From positions 780,026-844,025 of the forward strand of contig NZ_QFBC01000001.1 in NCBI RefSeq assembly GCF_003122325.1: 64,000 bases of DNA, read 5' to 3'. The position numbers were made by a program, and so were the translations under genes. Positions 19,005 through 27,398 of the stretch are shown one piece after another. This stretch comes from Rhizobium album (GTDB lineage: Bacteria > Pseudomonadota > Alphaproteobacteria > Rhizobiales > Rhizobiaceae). The notes below the pieces were generated by a model. The model was given only the letters and a program-made list of their open reading frames with translations. It did not search any database and was not told the origin of the DNA. Within the stretch, counting starts at the first letter, position 1. Each line of letters opens with the position of its first letter.

Positions 19005-19768
19005 TCCGCAATCTCCGCCACGTCCGGCGTCTGCCAGGCAAGGTGCTGGCCGCCGTCGAGGGCAATCATCTGTCCCGTGATCGAGGGTGTTTCGTACAGA
19101 AAGCGGATCGTCCGGCCGAACTCCTCCATGGCCGGCCCCGCCTTCAGAATCAGTCCGTCGATCTGCGCCTGAAAATCGTCCAAAGTCTGGCGCGCGCCCT
19201 GCGCCGTCGGTCCCGGCCCGATGGCATTGACGCGAATCCTCGGCGCGAAACTTTGCGCCATGGTCTGCGTCGCTGTCCAGAGGGCGGATTTCGACAGCGT
19301 GTAGGAATAGAAGCGCGGATTGAGCGCCCAGACCCGCTGGTCGATGATGTTGACGATCGATCCTACCGCATCGGCCGGCAGGCGCTTTGCGAAATCGGCA
19401 GCCAGGATCGACGGCGCCTGGACATGCACGGCAAAATGCGATCGCCAGGCGCGCGCATCGAATGTGGCGGCACTGTCGTCATGAAAGAGCGAGGCATTGT
19501 TGACCAGCAGGTCGATGGGACCGAGGCGATCGGTGACGGCCGGCAGCAGCGCGGCGGTTTCCCGCACATCCTCCAGATCGGCTTGAAAAGCTTCGGCAAC
19601 GGCACCCTTGCGCTGCAGCGTCTGCGCCAGTGAAACGGCCTCGTCGATGGACCGGTGCGCATGGATGGCAACGGCAAACCCTTGATTTGCCAGATCCTCC
19701 GCGATCGCCCTGCCTATTCTTCTCGCCGCGCCGGTAATCAGCGCGGTTTTGAATTTCCGATGTCTCAA
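19001..19768 (-). CDS. SDR-family oxidoreductase, pteridine reductase-like
   Basis: 255 aa short-chain dehydrogenase. The nucleotide-binding [20 protein letters not shown], the LLVNNASLF strand, and the catalytic YSYTLSK (Y-x3-K) are all present. The TGAARRIG form and the short substrate loop resemble FolM/pteridine-reductase-like SDRs, but this is inference. Start: only a TTG at 19766-19768 fits, with an AAGG ribosome site 8 bases before it and an in-frame stop just upstream. It is first in the operon SDR-uvrC-pgsA-moaD-moaE, overlapping uvrC by 4 bp. Confidence 0.85.
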   Translation of the reverse strand: MRHRKFKTALITGAARRIGRAIAEDLANQGFAVAIHAHRSIDEAVSLAQTLQRKGAVAEAFQADLEDVRETAALLPAVTDRLGPIDLLVNNASLFHDDSAATFDARAWRSHFAVHVQAPSILAADFAKRLPADAVGSIVNIIDQRVWALNPRFYSYTLSKSALWTATQTMAQSFAPRIRVNAIGPGPTAQGARQTLDDFQAQIDGLILKAGPAMEEFGRTIRFLYETPSITGQMIALDGGQHLAWQTPDVAEIAE

Positions 19769-20127
19769 CGTGCTGCCTTGTTCTCGAACCTACTCACGTC
19801 CTCCCATATAGGATTTCCGGCAGCGGCGATAAATAGCTTTACTTCACAGGGAGTTGATTTTTTCTATTTAAGTATTGTTTTGGATATTGTAAGTTATATT
19901 TCAAAATAACCATTGTAACGATTGATTAAGGTTAATAAATCACCTGTGGCCATGAAGCAACATCCAATTTTAGACGCTCTTCTGCCACGATTATTTCACA
20001 ATTTGGCTCTTTCAATTCCGCAATTGCACATCATTTTCCAGTCTGAACCGGGCAGGGACATTTTATGAATTACCCGCACCGTTGCCTTGGACAGAATGGC
20101 ACAGTGCGGGGTTGAAAGGAGAAAAGT
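19769..20127. other. AT-rich intergenic region upstream of ropB
   Basis: About 360 bp, strikingly AT-rich between 19825 and 19950, holding no gene I can support. It must contain the divergent promoters of the SDR operon and ropB. GTAA-cgattga-TTAA near 19915-19930 is one mismatch from the CtrA half-site pair TTAA-N7-TTAA. The 3' part forms the ropB leader hairpin listed separately. Confidence 0.5.
20075..20112 (+). promoter_or_regulatory. Hairpin in the ropB leader
   Basis: CCCGCAC (20075-20081) pairs with GTGCGGG (20106-20112), and inside it TGCC pairs with GGCA. The structure ends four bases before the GAAAGGAG ribosome site of ropB, so it could affect mRNA stability or ribosome access. 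Confidence 0.45.
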
Positions 20128-20763
20128 ATGCGTACTCTCATCAAGACCCTCATGGCCTCTTCGCTGGTCGTTCTCGGCGTATCCGCAGCTCACGCTGCCG
20201 ACGCTATCGATCAGATCCCGGAAGCGCCGATCGCCATCGACGAAGCTGCCCCGGCGGGCAACTGGTCGGGCGCCTATCTCGGTGGTTCGGGCTCGTACAA
20301 TGTCGGCCGCTTCGCCAGCGGCGACCGTAACGCCCACGCCCTCGGCGGCGCCGTGTATGGTGGCTACAACATGCAGAACGGCCAGATCGTTTACGGTGTC
20401 GAAGGTGACGTCGGTTACTCCGGCAACGACGCCGTCCGCAAGGGCATCGAAAGCCGCCAGGGCGTCAACGGCTCGCTTCGCGGCCGCGTCGGCTACGACA
20501 TGAACCCGTTCCTCGTCTACGGCACGGCCGGTGTTGCTGCCCAGAACAGCAAGGCATCCGACGCAACGTCGTCCGACAGCCGCACGGCTGTTGGCTACAC
20601 GGTCGGCGGCGGTGTCGAAGCTTTCGTGACCAACAACATCACGGCACGCGCCGAATATCGCTACAGCGATTTCCAGAACAAGGATTTCGACCTGAACAGC
20701 GGTTCGGTCTCGCGCGGCTACGACGAGCACAGCGTCAAGGTCGGTATCGGCGTCAAGTTCTGA
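20128..20763 (+). CDS. ropB: Outer membrane beta-barrel protein, RopB/Omp25 type
   Basis: 211 aa. A signal peptide (MRTLIKTLMASSLVVLGVSAAHA, cleaved after AHA) is followed by the rhizobial/brucella porin-like opening (AADAIDQIPEAP) and WSGAYLGGSGSYN. The rest alternates polar and apolar strands ending in a C-terminal Phe (VKVGIGVKF), the BAM recognition end. Omp25/RopB proteins are abundant structural barrel proteins of Rhizobiales. It is preceded by a strong ribosome site (AAGGAG) and a leader hairpin and followed by a strong terminator, all consistent with high, single-gene expression. The symbol is by family resemblance; rhizobia often have several paralogues. Confidence 0.85.
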   Translation: MRTLIKTLMASSLVVLGVSAAHAADAIDQIPEAPIAIDEAAPAGNWSGAYLGGSGSYNVGRFASGDRNAHALGGAVYGGYNMQNGQIVYGVEGDVGYSGNDAVRKGIESRQGVNGSLRGRVGYDMNPFLVYGTAGVAAQNSKASDATSSDSRTAVGYTVGGGVEAFVTNNITARAEYRYSDFQNKDFDLNSGSVSRGYDEHSVKVGIGVKF

Positions 20764-20785
20764 TACCTTCTGCATCATGATAAAG

Positions 20786-20810
20786 AAGCCGGGTTCGTCC
20801 CGGCTTTTTT
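20786..20810 (+). terminator. ropB terminator
   Basis: AAGCCGGG-ttcgt-CCCGGCTT followed by six T. A textbook intrinsic terminator 22 bp after the stop. Confidence 0.92.
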
Positions 20811-20850
20811 ATTGCCCGAATGCCGCGTTTGGGAGGACGGCGGAAATGTT

Positions 20851-21450
20851 CTAGGCCGCCGCCTTGGGGGAGAGGCGTTCATAGTCGGCAAAACGCTCGC
20901 CGAATTCCTGCGCCCATGCGACGAGGACGGGATGGTCGCTTTCCCATTCGCCTGAAAACCTGAGACCCAGATAACCGAGCAGCGCCGCCAGGGCGAAATG
21001 GCCGCCATGCAGGTCCTTGCCGATTTTCGGCGGGTTGGCTTCGAGGTGGTCGAGGCCGCGCTTGGCCTTGCCCCATTGCCGGTCGAGCCAAGGCTGGTGA
21101 ATGATCTCCGCCGGACGCTGCCGGCGTTCGTAGACCATGGCGAGCAGACAATCGGTGATGCCGTCGCACAATGCCTCCAGTACCTCGGCTTTCGTCCGTT
21201 CGGCATTCTTTTCCGGATACAGGCCGCCATCCGTCTTGCGGTTGAGAAACTGCATGATGGCGCGGCTGTCGAAGATCGGGCCGTCCTCGCTCGAAAGCGT
21301 CGGTATCTTGCCGAGCGGATTGTTGGCGATCAGCCCGGCCGGATCGGCATTGGTGTCGATGACCGTTTCGGTAAGTTCGATCTCAAGGTAGCGCGCGGCA
21401 AGGCGCACTTTCGCGGAATAGGGAGAGGTGGGAGAGTAAAAGAGTTCCAT
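20851..21450 (-). CDS. Glutathione S-transferase family protein
   Basis: 199 aa. MELFYSPTSPYSAKVRLAAR is the classic thioredoxin-fold opening with a Ser in the catalytic-turn position (SPTSPYS). GKIPTLSSEDGPIFDSRAI holds the cis-Pro strand (IPTL) and the glutathione-gripping Asp-Ser. It resembles the YibF-like GSTs. Ribosome site AGGATTT precedes the ATG. It is third in a same-strand set with the RNase T2 pair (19 bp from the RNase stop), though a shared role is not evident. Confidence 0.9.
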   Translation of the reverse strand: MELFYSPTSPYSAKVRLAARYLEIELTETVIDTNADPAGLIANNPLGKIPTLSSEDGPIFDSRAIMQFLNRKTDGGLYPEKNAERTKAEVLEALCDGITDCLLAMVYERRQRPAEIIHQPWLDRQWGKAKRGLDHLEANPPKIGKDLHGGHFALAALLGYLGLRFSGEWESDHPVLVAWAQEFGERFADYERLSPKAAA

Positions 21451-21469
21451 GGCAAATCCTCCGATGGTT

Positions 21470-22198
21470 TCAGGGTGCCGCCGGCAGGGTGACGGTATTT
21501 TTCCGGCAGCTTTGCCGGCCGGCGCCGGCGCAATCGCGAAATTTCAAATCCTTGGTGAAGCAGATGCGGATCTCATCGAGTTGCCCGTCGTTGCAGGTGA
21601 GCGCGATCGCATCCTTGCCGAGACCGGCATTGGCGGCCGTCATTTTACGGACGATCTCGTCGCCGGATAGGCGCTTGCTCGTTTGCGGCCGGCGCAGATC
21701 GGCCGGAATGGACAGGCGGTTCCAGGCGGCGCGCAGCGTCTTGAAATAATCGGCCTGCGAAAGGCCGGAGCAGGTGCCGTGCTTGCGCCACTGGTGGCCG
21801 ATCAGCCCCATGCTCGGCATGATGTCGAACAGGCTGCGCCCGAGACTGTCCGGCACGCGCTCCGGTTCGCGGCTGTCGCAGGATTCCGGATAACCGCGCT
21901 CATTCTGCGGCCAGAGGCCATGGACGATGAAGCCGTAATCCTTGTCGGTGCCGCATTGCTGGCGATTGCCGCTGCCTTCGTCGCTGGAACAATAGGTCGG
22001 CGACCAGGACAGAGCCAGAACGTAAAAATCGAAGCCGCCGGTCGAGGTCGGCACCGGTGCGGTATCGCGCTTTTCCGTCCGGCAATTCCCGCTGTCCTGG
22101 CATTCGTTGCGTTGCGGTGCCTGCTTGTCGCCGATGGCGAACCATGCGGCGGCGGCCATAAAGATCAGAAGGGCACCAAGGCCGGAATAACGGCGCAT
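21470..22198 (-). CDS. Secreted ribonuclease T2
   Basis: 242 aa. A hydrophobic N-terminal segment (GLGALLIFMAAAAWFAI) exports or anchors the protein. Both catalytic signatures of RNase T2 are present: CAS I as FIVHGLWPQ and CAS II as GHQWRKHGTC, supplying the two catalytic His and the Glu/Lys environment (Gln replaces the usual Glu in the GHEWxKHGTC form). Several Cys fit the family disulfides. It degrades RNA outside the cytoplasm. The ATG at 22196-22198 overlaps the stop of the small secreted protein by one base (TGATG). The Gln substitution may lower activity. Confidence 0.88.
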   Translation of the reverse strand: MRRYSGLGALLIFMAAAAWFAIGDKQAPQRNECQDSGNCRTEKRDTAPVPTSTGGFDFYVLALSWSPTYCSSDEGSGNRQQCGTDKDYGFIVHGLWPQNERGYPESCDSREPERVPDSLGRSLFDIMPSMGLIGHQWRKHGTCSGLSQADYFKTLRAAWNRLSIPADLRRPQTSKRLSGDEIVRKMTAANAGLGKDAIALTCNDGQLDEIRICFTKDLKFRDCAGAGRQSCRKNTVTLPAAP

Positions 22199-22596
22199 CA
22201 ACGCAGCGACTTGCAGGCCGCGCCATGGACATGCCAGCGGTCAAGGCCGCTGACGCAATATTCCACCGATGAGCCGATGCCGGCAAAGCCGAAGTTGCGT
22301 TCGATGAGATACCACAGCTTGCGGCGCACGCCGTCGCTGGTCACCACCGAGGCGCCGCAATAGCGCCGTTCAACGGGATATTGCTTTTCCATCCGTTCGA
22401 TACGTCGCTCATGGATGTCTTCCACCGCCGTAATCGTCATGGGGTAGCCGATATAGCGGTGGCTGTAATGGTCGAAGCGGCTGACCACGGAGTTCACCAC
22501 GCCGCTGGCCGCGCAGGATGGCGTCGAGGCCGCCTGGGCTGTGCCGGCGATTCCGGCGAGAAGCGCAGCGGCGGCAAAAATCAGGCGGCATGTCAT
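22198..22596 (-). CDS. Small secreted cysteine-containing protein coupled to RNase T2
   Basis: 132 aa, function unknown. MTCRLIFAAAALLAGIAGTAQA is a clear Sec signal peptide with cleavage after AQA. The mature ~110 residues contain four Cys (CAASG, YCGAS, EYCVSG, ACKSL), enough for two disulfides, plus a YSHRYIGYPMTITAVEDIHERR segment. The ribosome site GAGGAG is excellent. The stop overlaps the RNase T2 start by one base. I recall no named domain. As it is exported with the nuclease it could be a partner, chaperone or inhibitor; this is inference from coupling only. Confidence 0.75.
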   Translation of the reverse strand: MTCRLIFAAAALLAGIAGTAQAASTPSCAASGVVNSVVSRFDHYSHRYIGYPMTITAVEDIHERRIERMEKQYPVERRYCGASVVTSDGVRRKLWYLIERNFGFAGIGSSVEYCVSGLDRWHVHGAACKSLR

Positions 22597-22690
22597 GATG
22601 GGAACTCCTCGGATACTGAATAACAGAATGTTGCCAAAGATGCCGGACGGTCAAGAGGGCGGTGTTGCCCCGGCCGTTGGCAGAGCCCCC

Positions 22691-23542
22691 TCAATTCTCC
22701 CCGCGCAGCCAGAAGGCGCGTTGCGACGCATAACGATCCTGGGCGAGCTTTTCCTTCAGCACCGGCAGCAGCGTGTGCAACTCGTCCTTCAGCGTATAGG
22801 GCGGGTTGACGACGATCAGGCCGGAGCCGTTGAGGCCAGTGGTTTCGCGGTCGCTTTTCACCGTCAGTTCGGTGCAGAGCATCTTCCTGATCTCCAGCGC
22901 CTTCAGCGCCTCGTGGAAATCGGCGATCGGCGCGCCTTTCTTCATCGGATACCACAGGCAATAGGTGCCGGTGGAAAAACGCCGGTAGGCCTTGGCGAGA
23001 CCGTCGACCAGTTGCTCGTAGTCGTCGGGTTTTTCGAAAGGCGGGTCGACGAGGACGATGCCGCGCTTTTCCTTCGGCGGCAGATGGGCGCCGAGCGTCA
23101 GCCAGCCGTCGAGTTCGGTGACGCGCACCTGGAAATCGCCCTCGAACAACCGGCTGAGGGCGGAAAAATCCTCCGGGTGCAGCTCGATGGCCGAAAGCCG
23201 GTCCTGTGGGCGGAACAGCATGCGCGCAAGCTTCGGCGAGCCCGGATAACGCCGCACCCCGCCTTCGGGATTGAGGTCGCGCACGGCGGAGAGATAGGGT
23301 TCGAGCAGGGCCGCCGCCGCTTCCGGCAGGTCCGCATCGATCAGGCGGCCGATGCCCTCCTGCCATTCGCCGGTCTTCTGCGCCTCCTCCGAGGTCAGGT
23401 CGTAGAGGCCGATGCCGGCGTGCGTGTCGAGAACCCGGAAGGCGCCCTCCTTCTGTTGCGCGTAGCGGATCAGCCGCGCCAGGACCGCATGCTTGAGGAC
23501 GTCGGCAAAATTGCCCGCGTGATAGATGTGCCGGTAGTTCAT
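22691..23542 (-). CDS. rlmJ: 23S rRNA (adenine2030-N6)-methyltransferase RlmJ
   Basis: 283 aa. MNYRHIYHAGNFADVLKHAVL is the diagnostic N-terminus of the RlmJ (YhiR) family. SAM-binding follows as VLDTHAGIGLYDL and the catalytic D-P-P-F block as LVDPPFEKPDDY, with a second NPPY. It makes m6A2030 in 23S rRNA using S-adenosylmethionine. The start at 23540-23542 is the family start; the open frame runs far upstream without conservation. It is divergent from the molybdopterin oxidoreductase gene, 84 bp apart. Confidence 0.95.
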   Translation of the reverse strand: MNYRHIYHAGNFADVLKHAVLARLIRYAQQKEGAFRVLDTHAGIGLYDLTSEEAQKTGEWQEGIGRLIDADLPEAAAALLEPYLSAVRDLNPEGGVRRYPGSPKLARMLFRPQDRLSAIELHPEDFSALSRLFEGDFQVRVTELDGWLTLGAHLPPKEKRGIVLVDPPFEKPDDYEQLVDGLAKAYRRFSTGTYCLWYPMKKGAPIADFHEALKALEIRKMLCTELTVKSDRETTGLNGSGLIVVNPPYTLKDELHTLLPVLKEKLAQDRYASQRAFWLRGEN

Positions 23543-23626
23543 GGACGTTCCTGTGAGGGCAATGAAAATTGGCGGCCGGCCGGTTTTGGCCTTTTGGCAC
23601 CTTGCCTCTTGCAATATAGAAATGAC

Positions 23627-25753
23627 ATGAACATTGCGACCCCCATTCACGCCAAATCCCGCATCGGCCATACGGCCTGTCCGCACGACTGTCCCTCCAC
23701 CTGCGCGCTGGACATCGAGATCAGCGCTGAAGGGCGGATGGGCAGGGTCCGCGGCGCCGAAGACAACAGCTACACCGCCGGCGTCATCTGCGCCAAGGTG
23801 GCGCGCTACGCCGAGCGTCTCTACCATCCCGACCGGCTGATGATGCCGAAGCGCCGCAAGGGCGCCAAGGGAGCGGGCAGCTGGCAGGAGATCGGCTGGC
23901 AGGATGCGCTCGACGAAATCGCCGACGCCTTCGTCAAGGCGGAAGCCAAACACGGCAGCGAGGCGGTCTGGCCCTATTATTACGCCGGAACCATGGGGCT
24001 GGTGCAGCGCGATTCCATCGAGCGGCTGCGGCATGCCAAGAAATATTCCGGCTTTTTCGACACGATCTGCGTCAATATGGCGTGGACCGGCTTCACCATG
24101 GCGACCGGCGCGTTGCGCGGCCCCGATCCGCGCGAGATGGCGAAGTCGGATTGCGTGGTGATCTGGGGCACCAATGCGGTCGTCACCCAGGTCAATGTCA
24201 TGACCCATGCGATCCGCGCCCGCAAGGAACGGGGCGCAAAGATCGTCGTCATCGACATCTACGACAACCCGACGATGAAGCAGGCGGACCTGGCGCTGGT
24301 CGTCAGGCCCGGCACCGATGCGGCGCTCGCCTGCGCCGCCATGCACATCGCCTTCCGCGACGGGTATGCCGACCGCGCCTACATGGAAAAATATGCCGAC
24401 GATCCGGCCGGCCTGGAAGAACATCTGAAAACCCGCACGCCGGAATGGGCGGCCGCCATCACCGGGCTTTCGGTCGAAGAGATCGAGACCTTCGGCCGGC
24501 TGATCGGCGAGACGAAAAGGAGCTTCCTGCGGCTCGGCTACGGTTTTACCCGCCAGCGCAACGGCTCGGTCGCCATGCATGCGGCGGCTTCGATCGCCAC
24601 CGTACTCGGCTCCTGGCAATATGAAGGCGGCGGCGCCTTCCACTCCAACAGCGGCATCTTCAAGTTCGACAATTCCGAACTCGTCGGCTCGCGCATGCGC
24701 GACCGGGAGATCCGGGTGCTCGACCAGTCGCAGATCGGCCGCATCCTGACCGGCGACGCCGAGGCGCTGCGCCATCGCGGCCCGGTGACGGCGATGCTGA
24801 TCCAGAACACCAACCCGGCCTGCGTCATGCCGGAACAGCGGCTCGTCCGCCAGGGTTTCATGCGCGACGACCTTTTCGTCGCCGTGCACGAGCATTTCAT
24901 GACCGATACCGCCGACCTTGCCGACATCGTGCTGCCGGCGACGATGTTCGTGGAACATGACGACATCTATCGCGGCGGCGGCCAGAGCCACATCCTGCTC
25001 GGCCCGAAGCTGGTGGAGCCGCCGGAAACGGTGCGCACCAACCTGTTCGTCATCGAGGAACTGGCCAAGCGCCTCGGCGTCGACGACCGCCCCGGCTTCG
25101 GCCTGACGGAACGCGAGATCATCGATCGCATGCTGACGTCAAGCGGCCGGCCGGGCTTCGATTACCTTGCCGACAACAAGTGGCTCGATGCCGGCATCTC
25201 CTTCGAAGAGGCGCATTACCTCGACGGCTTCAATTTTCCGGACAGGAAATTCCGCTTCCGCCCCGACTGGGTCAACACGCCGGCGGCGACCCGCCCGCCG
25301 CGCTCCCTCGGCACGCTCGGCCCCTACGAGGCGCTGCCGGAATTCCCCGACCATGTCGAACTGATCGAACTGACGGACGAGGAACATCCGTTCCGCCTCG
25401 CCACTTCGCCGGCGCGCAATTTTCTGAATTCGAGTTTTACCGAGACAAAAACCTCGATCCAGAAGGAAGGCCGGCCGGAAGTGCTGGTCAATCCTGCCGA
25501 TGCCGAAGCGAAGGGCATCGCAAGCGGCGACATCGTTACGCTCGGCAACCGCCGTGGCAGCGTGCGGCTGCATGCCAAGGTTTCCGATACCGTCAAGCCT
25601 GGCCTCTTGATCGCCGAAGGCATCTGGCCGAACAAGAAACATCTGGATGGCGAGGGCATCAACGTGCTGACCGGCGCCGACCAGGTGGCGCCTTACGGCG
25701 GAGCGGCGGTGCACGACAACAAGGTATGGATGGTCAGGGACGCCGCCGGATGA
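23627..25753 (+). CDS. Molybdopterin oxidoreductase with 4Fe-4S site
   Basis: 708 aa of the DMSO-reductase superfamily. An iron-sulfur motif lies near the N-terminus: C18-x3-C22-x3-C26 in ACPHDCPSTC, and C55 in GVICAK. The Mo-ligand position, aligned with selenocysteine of formate dehydrogenase H, is Cys148 in TICVNMAWTG. Later blocks AMLIQNTNPACVMPE and EHFMTDTADLADIVLPAT are cofactor and substrate-channel signatures. There is no Tat signal, so the enzyme is cytoplasmic. No electron-transfer subunit is next to it. The substrate is not known; this family includes putative thiosulfate, formate and other reductases. The gene overlaps nudK by 4 bp. Confidence 0.9.
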   Translation: MNIATPIHAKSRIGHTACPHDCPSTCALDIEISAEGRMGRVRGAEDNSYTAGVICAKVARYAERLYHPDRLMMPKRRKGAKGAGSWQEIGWQDALDEIADAFVKAEAKHGSEAVWPYYYAGTMGLVQRDSIERLRHAKKYSGFFDTICVNMAWTGFTMATGALRGPDPREMAKSDCVVIWGTNAVVTQVNVMTHAIRARKERGAKIVVIDIYDNPTMKQADLALVVRPGTDAALACAAMHIAFRDGYADRAYMEKYADDPAGLEEHLKTRTPEWAAAITGLSVEEIETFGRLIGETKRSFLRLGYGFTRQRNGSVAMHAAASIATVLGSWQYEGGGAFHSNSGIFKFDNSELVGSRMRDREIRVLDQSQIGRILTGDAEALRHRGPVTAMLIQNTNPACVMPEQRLVRQGFMRDDLFVAVHEHFMTDTADLADIVLPATMFVEHDDIYRGGGQSHILLGPKLVEPPETVRTNLFVIEELAKRLGVDDRPGFGLTEREIIDRMLTSSGRPGFDYLADNKWLDAGISFEEAHYLDGFNFPDRKFRFRPDWVNTPAATRPPRSLGTLGPYEALPEFPDHVELIELTDEEHPFRLATSPARNFLNSSFTETKTSIQKEGRPEVLVNPADAEAKGIASGDIVTLGNRRGSVRLHAKVSDTVKPGLLIAEGIWPNKKHLDGEGINVLTGADQVAPYGGAAVHDNKVWMVRDAAG

Positions 25754-26355
25754 CGAAGTTCAAGGACGTGAAGATCGACATCGTCAAGGACGAGACGCTG
25801 TCGAAGAACTGGTATCACCTGCGCAACGTCACCTTCGACTATACCGGATCGGACGGCAAGACCGTGCGCCTGAAGCGTGAGGTCTACGACCGCGGCAACG
25901 GCGCCACCATCCTGCTTTACGATCCGAAACGGCAATCGGTGATTGTGGTGCGGCAGTTCCGCATGCCGGCGTTTCTCAACGAAAGCTCCGGCTGGCTGAT
26001 CGAGACGCCCGCCGGCCTGCTCGACGGCGACAATCCCGCCGACGCCATCCGCCGCGAGGTGATGGAGGAGACGGGCTACATCGTCCGCGAGGTGCGGCCG
26101 CTGTTTCAAAGCTTCATGTCGCCGGGCGCGGTGACGGAGATCATCCATTTCTTCGTGGCGCTGATCGACGTCACCGAGAAAGCCGGCGACGGCGGTGGAC
26201 TGATCGACGAATACGAGGATATCGAGGTGATGGAACTCGGCCTCGACGACGCCATGGCGATGATCGAGCGTGGCGAGATCTGCGACGCCAAGACGATCAT
26301 GATGCTGCAATGGGCGGCACTCAATCGCGGCAAGCTTGCCGCAACCGGCGCGTGA
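25750..26355 (+). CDS. nudK: Nudix hydrolase, GDP-mannose pyrophosphatase NudK type
   Basis: 201 aa. The NudK family landmarks KREVYDRGNGATILLY and MSPGAVTEIIHFF match E. coli NudK closely. The Nudix box is residues 89-110; GLLDGDNPADAIRR followed by EVMEETGY has the two metal-binding Glu of EExG, but an Asn stands where NudK has an early Glu. It hydrolyses nucleoside diphosphate sugars or dinucleotides to a phosphate and a nucleotide. The ATG overlaps the stop of the oxidoreductase gene (ATGA), so they are co-translated; the combined function is unexplained. Convergent and abutting with the omptin gene. Confidence 0.9.
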   Translation: MTKFKDVKIDIVKDETLSKNWYHLRNVTFDYTGSDGKTVRLKREVYDRGNGATILLYDPKRQSVIVVRQFRMPAFLNESSGWLIETPAGLLDGDNPADAIRREVMEETGYIVREVRPLFQSFMSPGAVTEIIHFFVALIDVTEKAGDGGGLIDEYEDIEVMELGLDDAMAMIERGEICDAKTIMMLQWAALNRGKLAATGA

Positions 26356-27297
26356 TCAGAACGAACCCCGGATGCCGGTGCCGATATAGACCGCGGCAAA
26401 ACTTCCGGCGGCGCTGTCCTTGTAGGTGGTAGTCTCGCCGGAGACCGTGTTGTTCATCTTGATGTTGCCCTTGCGGAAATCCGTGGTTTCGAAGGAGCCG
26501 TCGAGATAAAGCGAGATGCCCTGCGTCAGCTTGTATTCGACACCCGCCTTGCCGCCGAACATGGCAGAGACGGCCAGTTCGTCCTTGAAGCGCAGGTCGC
26601 GCATCCAGTGGTCGTCGACATCCTTTGCCTTGATGGTGGCGCCGGCTTCCAGCGCGCCTGTCAGCCGCCAGCGGCCGAGGTCCTGCGAACCGTTCAGCGT
26701 CGCGTAGAGAACCGGGATCTTCTGCTGGTAGCTGATGCCGCGTTCGTCCTTGGAGAAGGAGCCGATCGTGTCGCGCGGGGCATCGACGCTGTAGATGAAA
26801 TTGCCGCCATAGGCGCTCCATTTCACATCGGTGTAACGGCCGCCCAGGCCGAAATTGAGGTTCTGGATATGGTCGCCGAACAGGCGCCGGCTGATCTCGA
26901 TGCTGCCGGTGTAATAGTGGTCCAGCCGGTTGTCGTCATGGACCGAGCGGTCGCTCCAGCCGCCTTTCGACGTGTTGGCATAGAAGGGCCAGACCCAGTC
27001 GTAGTCGGTCATCTGGCCGTCGCCGTCGATACCGACCTTGCCCTCGGCCCTGACCGTCCAACCGCCGCCCACCTCGACGTCCAGCGCGCCGCGCAGCACC
27101 TTGACGCCGCGGGATTCCCAATCGAGATGGCTGATCTTCATGCCGTCGGAATGAACCGTTTCCGTGGCATAAAGATTGGCAAGGCCGACGCCGATCGAAC
27201 CCGAGACCGTTTCGTCCCCGGCAAGCGCGGGAAGGGCCGGCGCCAGGGCGACCGAGGTCAGGCAAGCCAGCAACGCCGGGGACCGGAAGAAGACCAT
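26356..27297 (-). CDS. Omptin-family outer membrane protease
   Basis: 313 aa beta barrel with signal peptide (cleavage after ALPALA, about residue 26) and a C-terminal Phe (TGIRGSF). Catalytic residues of OmpT align: Asp98 and Asp100 in MTDYDW, and Asp228 and His230 in KDVDDHW. The GGWSDRSVHDDNRLDHYY stretch matches the family's W-x-D-x-S-x-H region. Omptins cleave proteins and cationic peptides at dibasic sites on the cell surface and need LPS. They are best known in enterobacteria, so a full catalytic set in a rhizobium is noteworthy. It abuts nudK convergently. Confidence 0.88.
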   Translation of the reverse strand: MVFFRSPALLACLTSVALAPALPALAGDETVSGSIGVGLANLYATETVHSDGMKISHLDWESRGVKVLRGALDVEVGGGWTVRAEGKVGIDGDGQMTDYDWVWPFYANTSKGGWSDRSVHDDNRLDHYYTGSIEISRRLFGDHIQNLNFGLGGRYTDVKWSAYGGNFIYSVDAPRDTIGSFSKDERGISYQQKIPVLYATLNGSQDLGRWRLTGALEAGATIKAKDVDDHWMRDLRFKDELAVSAMFGGKAGVEYKLTQGISLYLDGSFETTDFRKGNIKMNNTVSGETTTYKDSAAGSFAAVYIGTGIRGSF

Positions 27298-27398
27298 GAT
27301 GAAACCTCGCAGAACGACGATCGGATTGCGTCAAGCGCAAAAAGGCGATGCGGAACAATTTCTGCGAGTTTGGTAAATTTTCGGTGTATGCGGCGGTG

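Noticed and set aside
16989..19172. Very long open frame (727 codons) opposite uvrC
   Set aside because: Antisense to a gene with clear domains; composition is that of a high-GC shadow frame and has no recognisable motif.
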